A stretch of DNA of 21,452 bases from Treponema sp. Its GTDB lineage: Bacteria; Spirochaetota; Spirochaetia; Treponematales; Breznakiellaceae. Below the pieces are notes generated by a model, which saw only the letters and a program-made list of their open reading frames with translations, was not told where the DNA came from and searched no databases. Shown here piece after piece: positions 14,901 to 21,452 of the stretch. The translations under genes were made by a program, and so were the position numbers. The stretch's first letter is position 1. The number at the start of each line of letters is the position of its first letter. The DNA lies in contig JAIRUY010000095.1 of the NCBI GenBank assembly GCA_031254175.1, positions 1 through 21,452 on the forward strand. The letters are read 5' to 3'.

Positions 14901-16242
14901 CGTTGAAAGCATGGCAGACAAGCGGGTGCAGCTTGATGGCTTTTCCTTCCACTAAAACAGGTTCAAACGCCTGAATACCGAGTCTGTGCAGAGTCGGGGC
15001 GCGGTTAAGAAGAACAGGATGCTCCTTGACAACCTCGTCCAAAATTGCAAAAACTTCGGGAGTTTCCTGTTCAACAAGCATCTTTGCCTTTTTAATGTTA
15101 AAAACAACATCTTTGTCAACGAGTTTTTTCATGATAAACGGCTTGAACAATTCCAGCGCCATCTTTGTCGGGATACCGCACTGCCACATTCGAAGCTCCG
15201 GCCCTACAGTGATGACCGAGCGTCCTGAATAGTCAACACGCTTTCCAAGAAGATTCTGGCGGAAACGTCCCTGCTTGCCCTTGAGCATATCACTGATGGA
15301 CTTAAGAGGACGGCTTGATGAACCTTTAACAACTTTCTTTTTCTTTGAATTGTCAAATAACGCATCTACCGCTTCCTGCAGCATTCTTTTTTCGTTACGT
15401 ATAATTATGTCAGGAGCGTTTAACGTTTGCAGCCTCTTAAGGCGGTTGTTTCTGTTAATTACCCTTCTGTAAAGATCGTTAAGATCACTTGTGGCAAAGC
15501 GGCCGCCGTCAAGCTGCACCATCGGACGAAGCTCCGGCGGAATAACGGGTATCACATTGAGGATCATCCACTGGGGTTTATTGTTTGATTTGCGGAAATT
15601 TTCTACAATTTCGATGCGTTTTAAAAGCCGTTTGTCGCACTTTTCTTTCTTGTCAATCATTTTTTCACGCAATTCCGCAGCCATCTGATCAAGATTCATG
15701 TTTTCCAGAAGAGTACTGATCGCCTCTGCTCCCATGCCGGCAGTGAAACCGCCGCCATACTGTTCATGAGCATCGTAATATTCTTCTTCAGATAACAACT
15801 GGCCTTTTTTAAATTTGGTATCACCGGAATCTATTACAATATATTTTTCGTAGTAGAGTACGGATCGAAGCTGGCCTGTCGGAAGATCAAGAAGAAGACC
15901 CATGCGGCTGGGGACAGATCTGTAATACCAGATATGAGAAACGGGGGCTGCCAATTCAATATGCCCCATTCTTTCACGACGCACCTTAAAATGTGTAACT
16001 TCAACGCCGCAGCGATCGCAGATTACTCCCTTGTAACGGATTGATTTGAATTTTCCGCAATAGCACTCCCATTCCTTGGTAGTGCCAAAAATCCGTTCGC
16101 AGAAAAGACCTTCCTTTTCGGGCCTGAGTGTCCGGTAGTTTATAGTCTCCGGTTTTTTAACTTCTCCGTATGACCACGACCGGATCATTTCCGGTGAAGC
16201 CAGCCGAATCATTATAGAATCAAAATCCTGAATGTCCCGCAT
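11914..16242 (-). CDS. rpoC: DNA-directed RNA polymerase subunit beta'
   Basis: Largest subunit of RNA polymerase, 1442 residues. The N-terminal zinc site is Cys60, Cys62, Cys75 and Cys78 (CYCG...CDRCG). The active-site loop NADFDGDQM carries the Mg-binding aspartates 449, 451 and 453. The second zinc site is formed by Cys in NEDDCGT (about 802) and CEAKYGVCRKCYG (about 877-890). The bridge helix and trigger loop region (GARGSRNQIRQLAGMRGLM, then TADSGYLTRRL-like TAEAGYLTRRL) is intact. It ends in an acidic Glu-rich tail. The ATG at 16242 has AAAGGGG 6-7 nt upstream. It lies 54 nt after rpoB, with a strong hairpin between them. A reductase gene starts 5 nt after its stop instead of the rpsL/rpsG genes commonly found there. 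Confidence 0.99.
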   Translation of the reverse strand: MRDIQDFDSIMIRLASPEMIRSWSYGEVKKPETINYRTLRPEKEGLFCERIFGTTKEWECYCGKFKSIRYKGVICDRCGVEVTHFKVRRERMGHIELAAPVSHIWYYRSVPSRMGLLLDLPTGQLRSVLYYEKYIVIDSGDTKFKKGQLLSEEEYYDAHEQYGGGFTAGMGAEAISTLLENMNLDQMAAELREKMIDKKEKCDKRLLKRIEIVENFRKSNNKPQWMILNVIPVIPPELRPMVQLDGGRFATSDLNDLYRRVINRNNRLKRLQTLNAPDIIIRNEKRMLQEAVDALFDNSKKKKVVKGSSSRPLKSISDMLKGKQGRFRQNLLGKRVDYSGRSVITVGPELRMWQCGIPTKMALELFKPFIMKKLVDKDVVFNIKKAKMLVEQETPEVFAILDEVVKEHPVLLNRAPTLHRLGIQAFEPVLVEGKAIKLHPLVCHAFNADFDGDQMAVHVPLTQASQMECWTLMLSARNLLNPANGKTIVFPSQDMVLGINFLTRIKSNGKRPGSSKDETRNKIPYYSSPEEVLMAVERKILDWGSEIRLKPVKLPVWDKAGNVVPVKDDGTVITTAGRLVFNEELPKNIPFINYELKDKELRALIEYVFKEKGSWITVQMLDAIKSTGYRYSTIFGATIGVDDIVVPKEKPDMIDKANKEVDSIQKQWRQGHITQEERYNRVVEIWTKTNEDLTNLTMKTLESDRDGFNSIYMMANSGARGSRNQIRQLAGMRGLMAKPSGEINELPIRSNFKEGLSVIEFFISTNGARKGLTDTALKTAEAGYLTRRLVDIAQDIVVNEDDCGTINGITYSAIKSGEDIIEPLKDRIIGRFTLERVKHPITGELIIDVNEEITEEIAVEIDVAGVETVRIRTVLTCEAKYGVCRKCYGRNLATNRTVDIGEAVGTIAAQSIGQPGTQLTMRTFHIGGVATKVSEESRITLKYPVYIKDIKGTFVKLDNGHLLFTRRGQATINKVMRQYKIESGDKLLITDGKRINRGDAIIKRKGEEITSPEIALALILKNKEGEWLYLIGQDQKIEVRNGSDFEVQEGTVVEADRTIATFDPFSDPIIAEASGTVKYEDIILGSTLKEEIDEDTGNVEKRITEFQHESKQPRIYLVDDNDNEIASYLLPGGAYIQVEEGEKIRAGRTIAKTLKESAKAMDITSGLPRVSELFEARKPKTPAILAKVSGTVSFQGIVKGKRKIAVVDAFGREETHLIPINKRLLVRDGDTIDAGEPLCMGAFNPHDVLYIMGESKLQHYLMDEIQQVYRLQGVSINDKHIGVIIRQMMRKVEIRKVGDTKFIYGQSVDKYSFHEENARVIAEGGQPAIAQPMFQGMTKAALNIESFLSAASFQETTRVLTNAAIAGKTDYLRGLKENIIIGHPIPAGTGMKRYRNIKLFDEDSRDLDEYMQEIIDRRKQEAEVVVEAERTQEEYTAEESGD

Positions 16243-16262
16243 TTAAAGCCCCTTTACCATTC

Positions 16263-16298
16263 AGATATATGCCGTTTCAACGATGACGGCATATATCT
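16263..16298 (-). promoter_or_regulatory. 13-bp perfect stem-loop between rpoB and rpoC
   Basis: AGATATATGCCGT (16263-16275) and ACGGCATATATCT (16286-16298) are exact reverse complements with a 10-nt loop. In the mRNA the stem begins within the rpoB stop codon (complement of 16297-16299) and ends 20 nt before the rpoC start. No T-run follows, so it is more likely an RNA processing or stabilising structure than a terminator. Confidence 0.7.
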
Positions 16299-19200
16299 AG
16301 AAATTACTTCCAGATTTGTTTATCAATTCCTCATCTTTTTCAGTGAGAGGTATTTGTTTCTGCTTAACATCGAAGATCGATAAATCAAGCGCAAGTCCGC
16401 GCAGCTCCTGAACCAGTACGTTAAACGATTCCGGAATACCTGCGGTTGTGGAAGGTTCTCCCTTTACAATTGCTTCGTAAATTTTCGATCTTCCAGTCAT
16501 ATCGTCAGACTTGATTGTCAAAAGTTCCTGCAGTGTGTTGGCAGCGCCGTATGCTTCAAGCGCCCAGACTTCCATTTCACCTAACCTCTGGCCGCCAAAC
16601 TGCGCCTTTCCTCCAAGCGGCTGCTGAGTCACGAGTGAATACGGACCTGTAGAACGCGCGTGCATCTTGTCATCAACAAGATGGTGCAGTTTGAGGAAGT
16701 AAATTATTCCGCAGAATATCTGGTTTATAAACGGCTCGCCTGTCCTGCCGTCTCTGAGAGTGACCTTGCTTGTAACAGGAAGGCCGGCCTCTTTTAATTT
16801 TCCTTCTATCTGCCCGGCGGAAGGCGACTGGAAAACCGGCGCTGAATACCATTCATTCAGAGTTGAACCAGCCCAGCCAAGCTCTGTCTCCAGAAGCTGG
16901 CCGATATTCATACGGGAAGGAACGCCCAGCGGGGTAAGGCAAATATCCAGCGGAGTTCCGTCTTCCATAAACGGCATATCTTCTTCCGGAAGAATACGGG
17001 CAACAACACCTTTGTTGCCATGGCGGCCAGCCATCTTGTCGCCTTCGCGGAGTTTTCTTTTGGTTGCGATTAAAACCTTGACCACTTCATCAACACCCGG
17101 GCTGAGACTGTCATGTTCTGTCCGCTTAAGCCGCTGAATGTCAATAACGGTTCCTTCGATACCATGCAGAACTTTCAGTGAAGTATCCCTGACTTCCTTG
17201 GCTTTTTCACCAAAGATTGAATTTAAAAGTTTGAACTCAGGAGTGGTTTCAGTTTCGCTTTTTGGCGTTACCTTACCGACAAGAATGTCTCCCGAGCGCA
17301 CTTTGGCTCCGACACGAATAATGCCTTCGCTGTCAAGATTATCAAGGCTTTTATCTGACGCATTTGGAATGTCGCGTGTGATTTTTTCAGGACCAAGTTT
17401 CGTTTCCCTGACCTCCACGGTGAATTCTTTTATGTGTATGGATGTAAACATATCATCCTTTACCACCTTCTGGGAGATAAGGATTGAATCTTCATAGTTA
17501 TAACCGTTCCATGGCATAAAACCAACAAGTATATTGCGGCCGAGGGCAAGTTCTCCGTTTTGTGTGGCGGGCCCGTCAGCAATTACCTGCCCTGCGATAA
17601 TCTTTTCACCATGTTTAACAATGGGACGCTGGTTAAAACAGGTATCCTGATTGGTTCTGTGGAATTTTAAAAGCTGGTAAACGTCGTTGCCGCTTTTATC
17701 CAATGAAACCTGAGCCATCGGTTTTGGATTGCCGGCTCTTTCCGGTTTTATCACAATTTCCTGCGATGTTACGCGAACAACGGTTCCGCTGCGTCTGGCT
17801 TTTACAAGCACGCCGGAATCGTATGCGCATTTTGCCTCCATCCCGGTTCCGACACGCGGAGCTTCGGGAAACACAAGAGGAACCGCCTGACGCTGCATGT
17901 TCGAACCCATCAGCGCGCGGTTTGCGTCATCATGTTCAAGGAAAGGAATAAGTGAAGCTGAAACAGAAATGATCTGCTTAGGAGAGACATCCATGTATTG
18001 AATATCATCCGGCGTGCGGTTTGTATAATCTCCCTGCCGCCTGCACGAAATCTGATCCTCAGCGAATGAGCCATTGTTGTTAACTTTTGCCGAAGCCTGC
18101 GCTATGAAATAACGATCTTCGTCCATTGCGGAGAGGTACTCAATATCCTTTGTAGCAATACCCTTGCTTACTCTGCGGTACGGAGTTTCCAGAAAGCCGT
18201 AATCATTGACACGCGTGTAATTTGCAAGCGAAACAATAAGTCCGATATTGGGGCCTTCCGGCGTTTCGATGGGGCACATTCTGCCGTAGTGGGTATAATG
18301 CACATCACGCACTTCAAAGCCGGCGCGATCTCTGGAAAGACCGCCGGGCCCCAAGGCATTAAGACGGCGTTTATGAGTAAGCTCCGCAAGCGGGTTTACC
18401 TGATCCATGAACTGGGAAAGCTGGCTGGAACCAAAAAATTCCTTGATAGCGGCAACAATCGGCTTTATGGATATCAATTCCTGCGGTTTAATTGTGTCGG
18501 TTTCTTTAAGACTCATCCGTTCTCTGGCAATGCGCTCCATGCGGCCGAACGCAGTCTTCATCTGATTGGTCATCAGTTCGCCGACAGAACGAATGCGCCT
18601 GTTTCCAAGGTGATCTATATCATCAAAATTTTCATCGCCCACATATACCTTGATGAGGTACTTCATGGTAGCGATGACATCATCATTGGTAAGGGTTAAT
18701 TTATCATTGGGCATATCAAGAACAAATTTCTTGTTCAGTTTGTAGCGGCCTACTTTTCCAAGATCATAACGCCGGTCAGAAAAATACATACTCTGCAAAT
18801 CTTTTTCCGCCTGCTCAACCGTAATGGACTCGCCGGGCATCAGCACTGAATAAACAGCCATTAACGCTTCATCTTTTGACGGCTCGCTTCCCGAACCTTC
18901 TTTTACATATTTAATATCTTCACGCTCAAAGCAATAAAGAAGCATGGGCGAATTAAGAGAGCCTTCGGCTTCAAAATCTATGTATTCAATTGATTTAATT
19001 CCGTTACTCAAAAGCTCATCGATATTATGAGGATGAAGTTTGTCGCCTGCACGATGAATCAGTTTCTGTCCGCTTTCGCCGCCGTCATTCTTTGCCCAGA
19101 CTGACTTTGCGAGAACTTTGCCTGATATTTTTTCTTTGGTTTCCCTGTCATCTTTGATTTTAAGAGTATCCGTAACATAGAAAGCATCGATAATTTCTTC

Positions 19201-19833
19201 CCTGTTGGAAAAACCAAGCGCACGAAGAAAGATGGTTCCCAGAATACGTTTTTTTCTGTCAATCTTCGCGTAGATTAATTCCCGTTTTTGATCGATTTCA
19301 AATTCCAGCCAGCTGCCGCGATAGGGGATAATGCGCGATGAGTATATTCCCTTTTCATGACAGAAAATTACGCCCGGAGAACGGTGTATCTGTGAAACTA
19401 CTACCCTCTCCGCTCCATTAATAATAAATGTACCCCTCTCTGTCATGAGCGGGATATCGCCCATATAAATATCCTTTTGACGAATCTCTCCGGTATTTTG
19501 AAAAGCCAAATTAACGCGCGCCTTTAAGGGAACCGCGTAAGTCAGACCTTTTTGTTTGCATTCCAGTTCAGTTACTTTTATGTTACTTTCGTCAAAAGTA
19601 TAATATTCAAATTCAAGCCTCATATCTTCATTAGGGCTTTTTATCGGAAATGTTACTTCGAACACTTCCTGAAGTCCCTGAAGACTGAGTTTTTCACCTT
19701 TCTTTATTTTTTCTTTCTGTAAAAAATGCTCGTAGGAATTGAGCTGAATATCGATAAGATCCGGCAGATCCATCACATCCTGAATATCTTTTCCAATGTT
19801 CATTCGATTGTCAGAAACTATCACCTTGGCCAT
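16297..19833 (-). CDS. rpoB: DNA-directed RNA polymerase subunit beta
   Basis: Second-largest subunit of RNA polymerase, 1178 residues. The rifampicin pocket is at residues 468-500 (FGSSQLSQFMDQVNPLAEL then THKRRLNALGPGGL). Asn492 stands where E. coli has Ser531, as in treponemes and other spirochaetes that are naturally rifampicin resistant. Further landmarks are GRMCPIETPEGPNIGLI, NILVGFMPWNGYNYEDSI, GDKMAGRHGNKGV and, at the C-terminus, GGKAQFGGQRLGEMEVWALEA-type switch 3/clamp contacts. The ATG at 19833 has GGAAGGGG about 6 nt upstream. It follows rplL after a 182-nt gap full of hairpins. Confidence 0.99.
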   Translation of the reverse strand: MAKVIVSDNRMNIGKDIQDVMDLPDLIDIQLNSYEHFLQKEKIKKGEKLSLQGLQEVFEVTFPIKSPNEDMRLEFEYYTFDESNIKVTELECKQKGLTYAVPLKARVNLAFQNTGEIRQKDIYMGDIPLMTERGTFIINGAERVVVSQIHRSPGVIFCHEKGIYSSRIIPYRGSWLEFEIDQKRELIYAKIDRKKRILGTIFLRALGFSNREEIIDAFYVTDTLKIKDDRETKEKISGKVLAKSVWAKNDGGESGQKLIHRAGDKLHPHNIDELLSNGIKSIEYIDFEAEGSLNSPMLLYCFEREDIKYVKEGSGSEPSKDEALMAVYSVLMPGESITVEQAEKDLQSMYFSDRRYDLGKVGRYKLNKKFVLDMPNDKLTLTNDDVIATMKYLIKVYVGDENFDDIDHLGNRRIRSVGELMTNQMKTAFGRMERIARERMSLKETDTIKPQELISIKPIVAAIKEFFGSSQLSQFMDQVNPLAELTHKRRLNALGPGGLSRDRAGFEVRDVHYTHYGRMCPIETPEGPNIGLIVSLANYTRVNDYGFLETPYRRVSKGIATKDIEYLSAMDEDRYFIAQASAKVNNNGSFAEDQISCRRQGDYTNRTPDDIQYMDVSPKQIISVSASLIPFLEHDDANRALMGSNMQRQAVPLVFPEAPRVGTGMEAKCAYDSGVLVKARRSGTVVRVTSQEIVIKPERAGNPKPMAQVSLDKSGNDVYQLLKFHRTNQDTCFNQRPIVKHGEKIIAGQVIADGPATQNGELALGRNILVGFMPWNGYNYEDSILISQKVVKDDMFTSIHIKEFTVEVRETKLGPEKITRDIPNASDKSLDNLDSEGIIRVGAKVRSGDILVGKVTPKSETETTPEFKLLNSIFGEKAKEVRDTSLKVLHGIEGTVIDIQRLKRTEHDSLSPGVDEVVKVLIATKRKLREGDKMAGRHGNKGVVARILPEEDMPFMEDGTPLDICLTPLGVPSRMNIGQLLETELGWAGSTLNEWYSAPVFQSPSAGQIEGKLKEAGLPVTSKVTLRDGRTGEPFINQIFCGIIYFLKLHHLVDDKMHARSTGPYSLVTQQPLGGKAQFGGQRLGEMEVWALEAYGAANTLQELLTIKSDDMTGRSKIYEAIVKGEPSTTAGIPESFNVLVQELRGLALDLSIFDVKQKQIPLTEKDEELINKSGSNF

Positions 19834-19865
19834 CGATTTCCCCTTCCTAATCTTTACTATAAAAT

Positions 19866-20005
19866 GCCGCTCTTAACGGCTTAACCATCTATCCACCTAA
19901 ACGGTGAACAGATGGTCAAACACGAGAAAACAACCTATCCTTCGCAAGTTTCGTCTCCGCCGCACTATCGCTAATACGGCAGAGACGACAGGCGGCATTG
20001 CCGCC
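19866..20005 (-). promoter_or_regulatory. Cluster of four stem-loops in the rplL-rpoB gap
   Basis: In mRNA order: GGCGGC/GCCGCC with a 3-nt loop (19991-20005); an 11-bp stem built of CGTCTC plus GCCG against CGGC plus GAGACG, with one G-U pair (19952-19987); ACCATCT/AGATGGT with an inner CACC/GGTG (19884-19916); and GCCG/CGGC followed by ATTTTAT (19866-19880). No open frame fills the gap. In E. coli the same gap holds a transcription attenuator and an RNase III site that lower rpoB expression relative to rplL; the same role is inferred here. Confidence 0.6.
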
Positions 20006-20015
20006 CATCAACAGC

Positions 20016-20402
20016 CTACTGAATCTCAATTGTACCGCCTGCTGCGGTGACAACTTCCTTGATCTTGCCTGCTTCGTCTTTGGAAACGCCTTCCTTAAGC
20101 GGCTTGGGAGCGCCTTCAACGAGATCTTTTGCTTCTTTAAGACCAAGACCTGTAACTGCGCGGACTTCTTTGATAACCGCAATTTTCTTGGCTTCGTCAA
20201 ACGATTTGAGAATTACATTAAATTCTGTTTTCTCTTCCGCCGCGGGAGCCGCTGCTCCGCCTGCGGCGCCGGCAACTGCTACCGCTACAGGAGCGGCGGC
20301 TGAAACGCCGAATTTTTCTTCCATCATTTTTACAAGTTCTGATACTTCCAGAACTGTCATTGATGCAATCGCTTCTAAAATTTCTTCTTTTGTGGCTGCC
20401 AT
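20016..20402 (-). CDS. rplL: Ribosomal protein L7/L12
   Basis: Stalk protein of the large ribosomal subunit, present in several copies and binding translation factors; 128 residues. The N-terminal dimer domain (TKEEILEAIASMTVLEVSELVKMMEEKFGV) is joined by an Ala/Val/Pro-rich hinge (about 34-56) to the C-terminal domain with KTEFNVIL, the KIAVIKEVRAVTGLGLKEAKDLVE helix pair and the terminal GGTIEIQ strand. AGGAG lies 7-8 nt before the ATG. It follows rplJ after 143 nt that contain two stem-loops, and precedes rpoB. Confidence 0.98.
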   Translation of the reverse strand: MAATKEEILEAIASMTVLEVSELVKMMEEKFGVSAAAPVAVAVAGAAGGAAAPAAEEKTEFNVILKSFDEAKKIAVIKEVRAVTGLGLKEAKDLVEGAPKPLKEGVSKDEAGKIKEVVTAAGGTIEIQ

Positions 20403-20448
20403 ATTATCTTCTCCTAAAAATTACTACACACCTCATACGAGAGTGACT

Positions 20449-20475
20449 GCATCTGCCGTTTTTATTGGCAGATAC
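20449..20475 (-). promoter_or_regulatory. Stem-loop ahead of rplL
   Basis: GCATCTGCC (20449-20457) pairs with GGCAGATAC (20467-20475): seven Watson-Crick pairs, then a G-U and a closing G-C pair in the minus-strand RNA, with a 9-nt loop. No T-run follows, so it is not a classical terminator. It lies about 46 nt before the rplL start. Confidence 0.5.
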
Positions 20476-20491
20476 AATTTATTAAAACCGA

Positions 20492-20531
20492 CAGGTTCAG
20501 CCGCTTCGGATTTAAAATCCGTTGAAGCCTG
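20492..20531 (-). promoter_or_regulatory. Nested stem-loop after rplJ
   Basis: An inner CGGATT-N3-AATCCG hairpin (20507-20521) is enclosed by an outer CAGGTTCA / TGAAGCCTG pairing with one bulged base (20492-20499 with 20523-20531). It begins about 15 nt after the rplJ stop. With the stem-loop at 20449-20475 it makes the rplJ-rplL gap highly structured, suggesting processing or partial attenuation. Confidence 0.45.
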
Positions 20532-20545
20532 ACGATCTTTAAATA

Positions 20546-21082
20546 CTAACCTGCCTTTTGATCGGCGATGGCTTTTACTGTACGCACCAGCCTTGACGGA
20601 ACATCATTTAGGGCGGCCGCAAGATTACGCGCCGGGCCGTTGATGACAGACATAAGCATGGAAATAAGTTCCAGCCTTCCGGGAAGTTTTGAGAAAGCCT
20701 CTGTCTGCGCGGCAGTATAAACTGTGTCACTGACAAGAGCGCCTTTTATCTGCAGGGCCGGAGCCTCTCTTGCGAAATCATAGAGTATTTTCGCTACCTC
20801 ATTGGCATCCTTGGGCGTTATCGCAACCGCGGTAGGCCCCGTAAGATAATTTGACACATCCGGCGTTGAAAGCTGCTCAAAAGCAATTCTGGCAAAATTG
20901 TTTTTTATAACTTTATATTCTACTTCCTTCGTACGAAGCTGTCTTCTTAAATTGGTGATTTGCTCCACTGTAAGTCCGCGGTAATCCGTAAAGATGTAAT
21001 CTTTAGCATTACTGAGGGATTCTTTCAGTTCACCAATAGCCTTTGTTTTACTTTCCTGTATTTTCTTTCCAATGATAGCCAT
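20546..21082 (-). CDS. rplJ: Ribosomal protein L10
   Basis: Base of the L7/L12 stalk, 178 residues, normal length. The N-terminal rRNA-binding domain shows YIFTDYRGLTVEQITNLRRQLR and VIKNNFARIAFE, followed by YLTGPTAVAI; the long C-terminal helix (KLPGRLELISMLMSVINGPARNLAAALNDVPSRLVRTVKAIADQ) docks L7/L12 dimers. AAGGAGG lies 6 nt before the ATG. Only 45 nt separate it from rplA, too short for a full-length L10 leader of the kind seen in many bacteria, so any L10 autoregulation would have to use other sequence. It is co-directional with rplL, and the pair is probably co-transcribed. Confidence 0.97.
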   Translation of the reverse strand: MAIIGKKIQESKTKAIGELKESLSNAKDYIFTDYRGLTVEQITNLRRQLRTKEVEYKVIKNNFARIAFEQLSTPDVSNYLTGPTAVAITPKDANEVAKILYDFAREAPALQIKGALVSDTVYTAAQTEAFSKLPGRLELISMLMSVINGPARNLAAALNDVPSRLVRTVKAIADQKAG

Positions 21083-21127
21083 AGCTATCCTCCTTATTGA
21101 TTTACCTCATTAAAAACCCGAAGGTTT

Positions 21128-21452
21128 TCATTCCTGATCCCTGACAGCAACCCATACGCCGGGTCCCATGGTAGAAGATACCGAAACAGTTTGAATAAAC
21201 TCACCCTTAACATCAACAGGCCGCTTGCGTTTGATTTCCGCAATAACCACTTTGACATTTTCAGCGACTTTATCGCTTTCCATGGAAACTTTGCCGACCG
21301 CAAGATGTACAACGCCGGTTTTATCGGCTCTGAACTCAACGCGTCCCTTTTTAAGTTCGGCCAACGTCCCTTTGAGATCAAAAGTTACTGTTCCGGTTTT
21401 GGGATTAGGCATAAGACCTTTGCGTCCAAGCACCATACCAAGTTTGCCAACA
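21128..21452 (-). CDS. rplA: Ribosomal protein L1, 5' end outside window
   Basis: C-terminal 108 residues of L1, which binds 23S rRNA at the E-site stalk and in many bacteria represses its own operon. The visible part starts in VGKLGMVLGRKGLMPNPK, the hallmark L1 loop, continues through GTVTFDL, and ends with VSVSSTMGPGVWV, matching the usual ISSTMGPG-type C-terminus. The frame stays open to the window edge, so the Met of MVLGRKG at 21436 is internal, not the start. About half the protein is missing on the right; rplK would be expected further upstream. Confidence 0.97.
   Translation of the reverse strand, partial: VGKLGMVLGRKGLMPNPKTGTVTFDLKGTLAELKKGRVEFRADKTGVVHLAVGKVSMESDKVAENVKVVIAEIKRKRPVDVKGEFIQTVSVSSTMGPGVWVAVRDQE

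Noticed and set aside
19916..20200. 94-residue Lys/Arg-rich open frame overlapping rplL on the same strand
   Set aside because: It is a frame-shifted reading of rplL and the following hairpin region; rplL itself is unmistakable.
21083..21127. L10 leader RNA ahead of rplJ
   Set aside because: Only 45 nt separate rplA and rplJ, too short for the known leader, and no stable stem was seen.

Overview
The window looks like a piece of spirochaete chromosome, most likely from a Treponema relative. Three things suggest this. The RpoB rifampicin region reads HKRRLNALGPGG, with Asn where E. coli has Ser531, a residue typical of treponemes and other spirochaetes. RpoB is 1178 residues, a length I recall for treponemal RpoB. 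Base composition is moderate, and starts are mixed (ATG, GTG, TTG). The assignment is inferred from reading the sequence, not from a search. No IS element, prophage, CRISPR array, rRNA or tRNA is visible. Gene density is very high; the longest non-coding gaps are about 105 (1200-1304), 172 (5791-5962), 143 (20403-20545) and 182 nt (19834-20015), so no gene-free stretch exceeds 300 bases.

Left part (1-4411). A dihydrouridine synthase gene (minus, 3' end outside the window) diverges from a stand-alone CheY-like receiver gene. Their promoters overlap face to face. After a terminator-like hairpin comes a tight plus-strand operon: nagA, nagB and a secreted NlpC/P60-like protein. NagA and NagB take GlcNAc-6-P to fructose-6-P; the third protein probably acts on, or senses, the cell envelope.

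Middle part (4425-8119). A minus-strand trio encodes a small FMN-binding lipoprotein, a HIT-family hydrolase and a protein with two CxxC...CxxH modules. The start codon of the first gene lies in a 14-bp perfect inverted repeat that could hide it in the mRNA. Diverging from it, with its own promoter, is a membrane hybrid histidine kinase that ends in a complete hemerythrin domain, suggesting an O2/redox-responsive kinase.

Right part (8122-21452), all minus strand, read right to left: rplA (5' end outside the window), rplJ, rplL, rpoB, rpoC. Five bases beyond rpoC follow an aldo/keto reductase with a C-terminal ferredoxin-like domain and a three-gene metal ABC transporter (binding lipoprotein, ATPase, permease), joined by overlaps or gaps of a few bases. 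No terminator is visible between rpoC and these genes, so the housekeeping operon may run into metal uptake and redox genes. The gaps rplJ-rplL, rplL-rpoB and rpoB-rpoC each hold clear stem-loops, probably attenuation or RNA processing sites that set the ratio of L7/L12 to polymerase subunits.

The strongest non-standard signals are the start-codon hairpin at 5776-5834, the probable non-ATG/GTG/TTG start of the kinase, and the extension of the rpoBC unit into the metal transporter. I found no wholly new multi-gene system.
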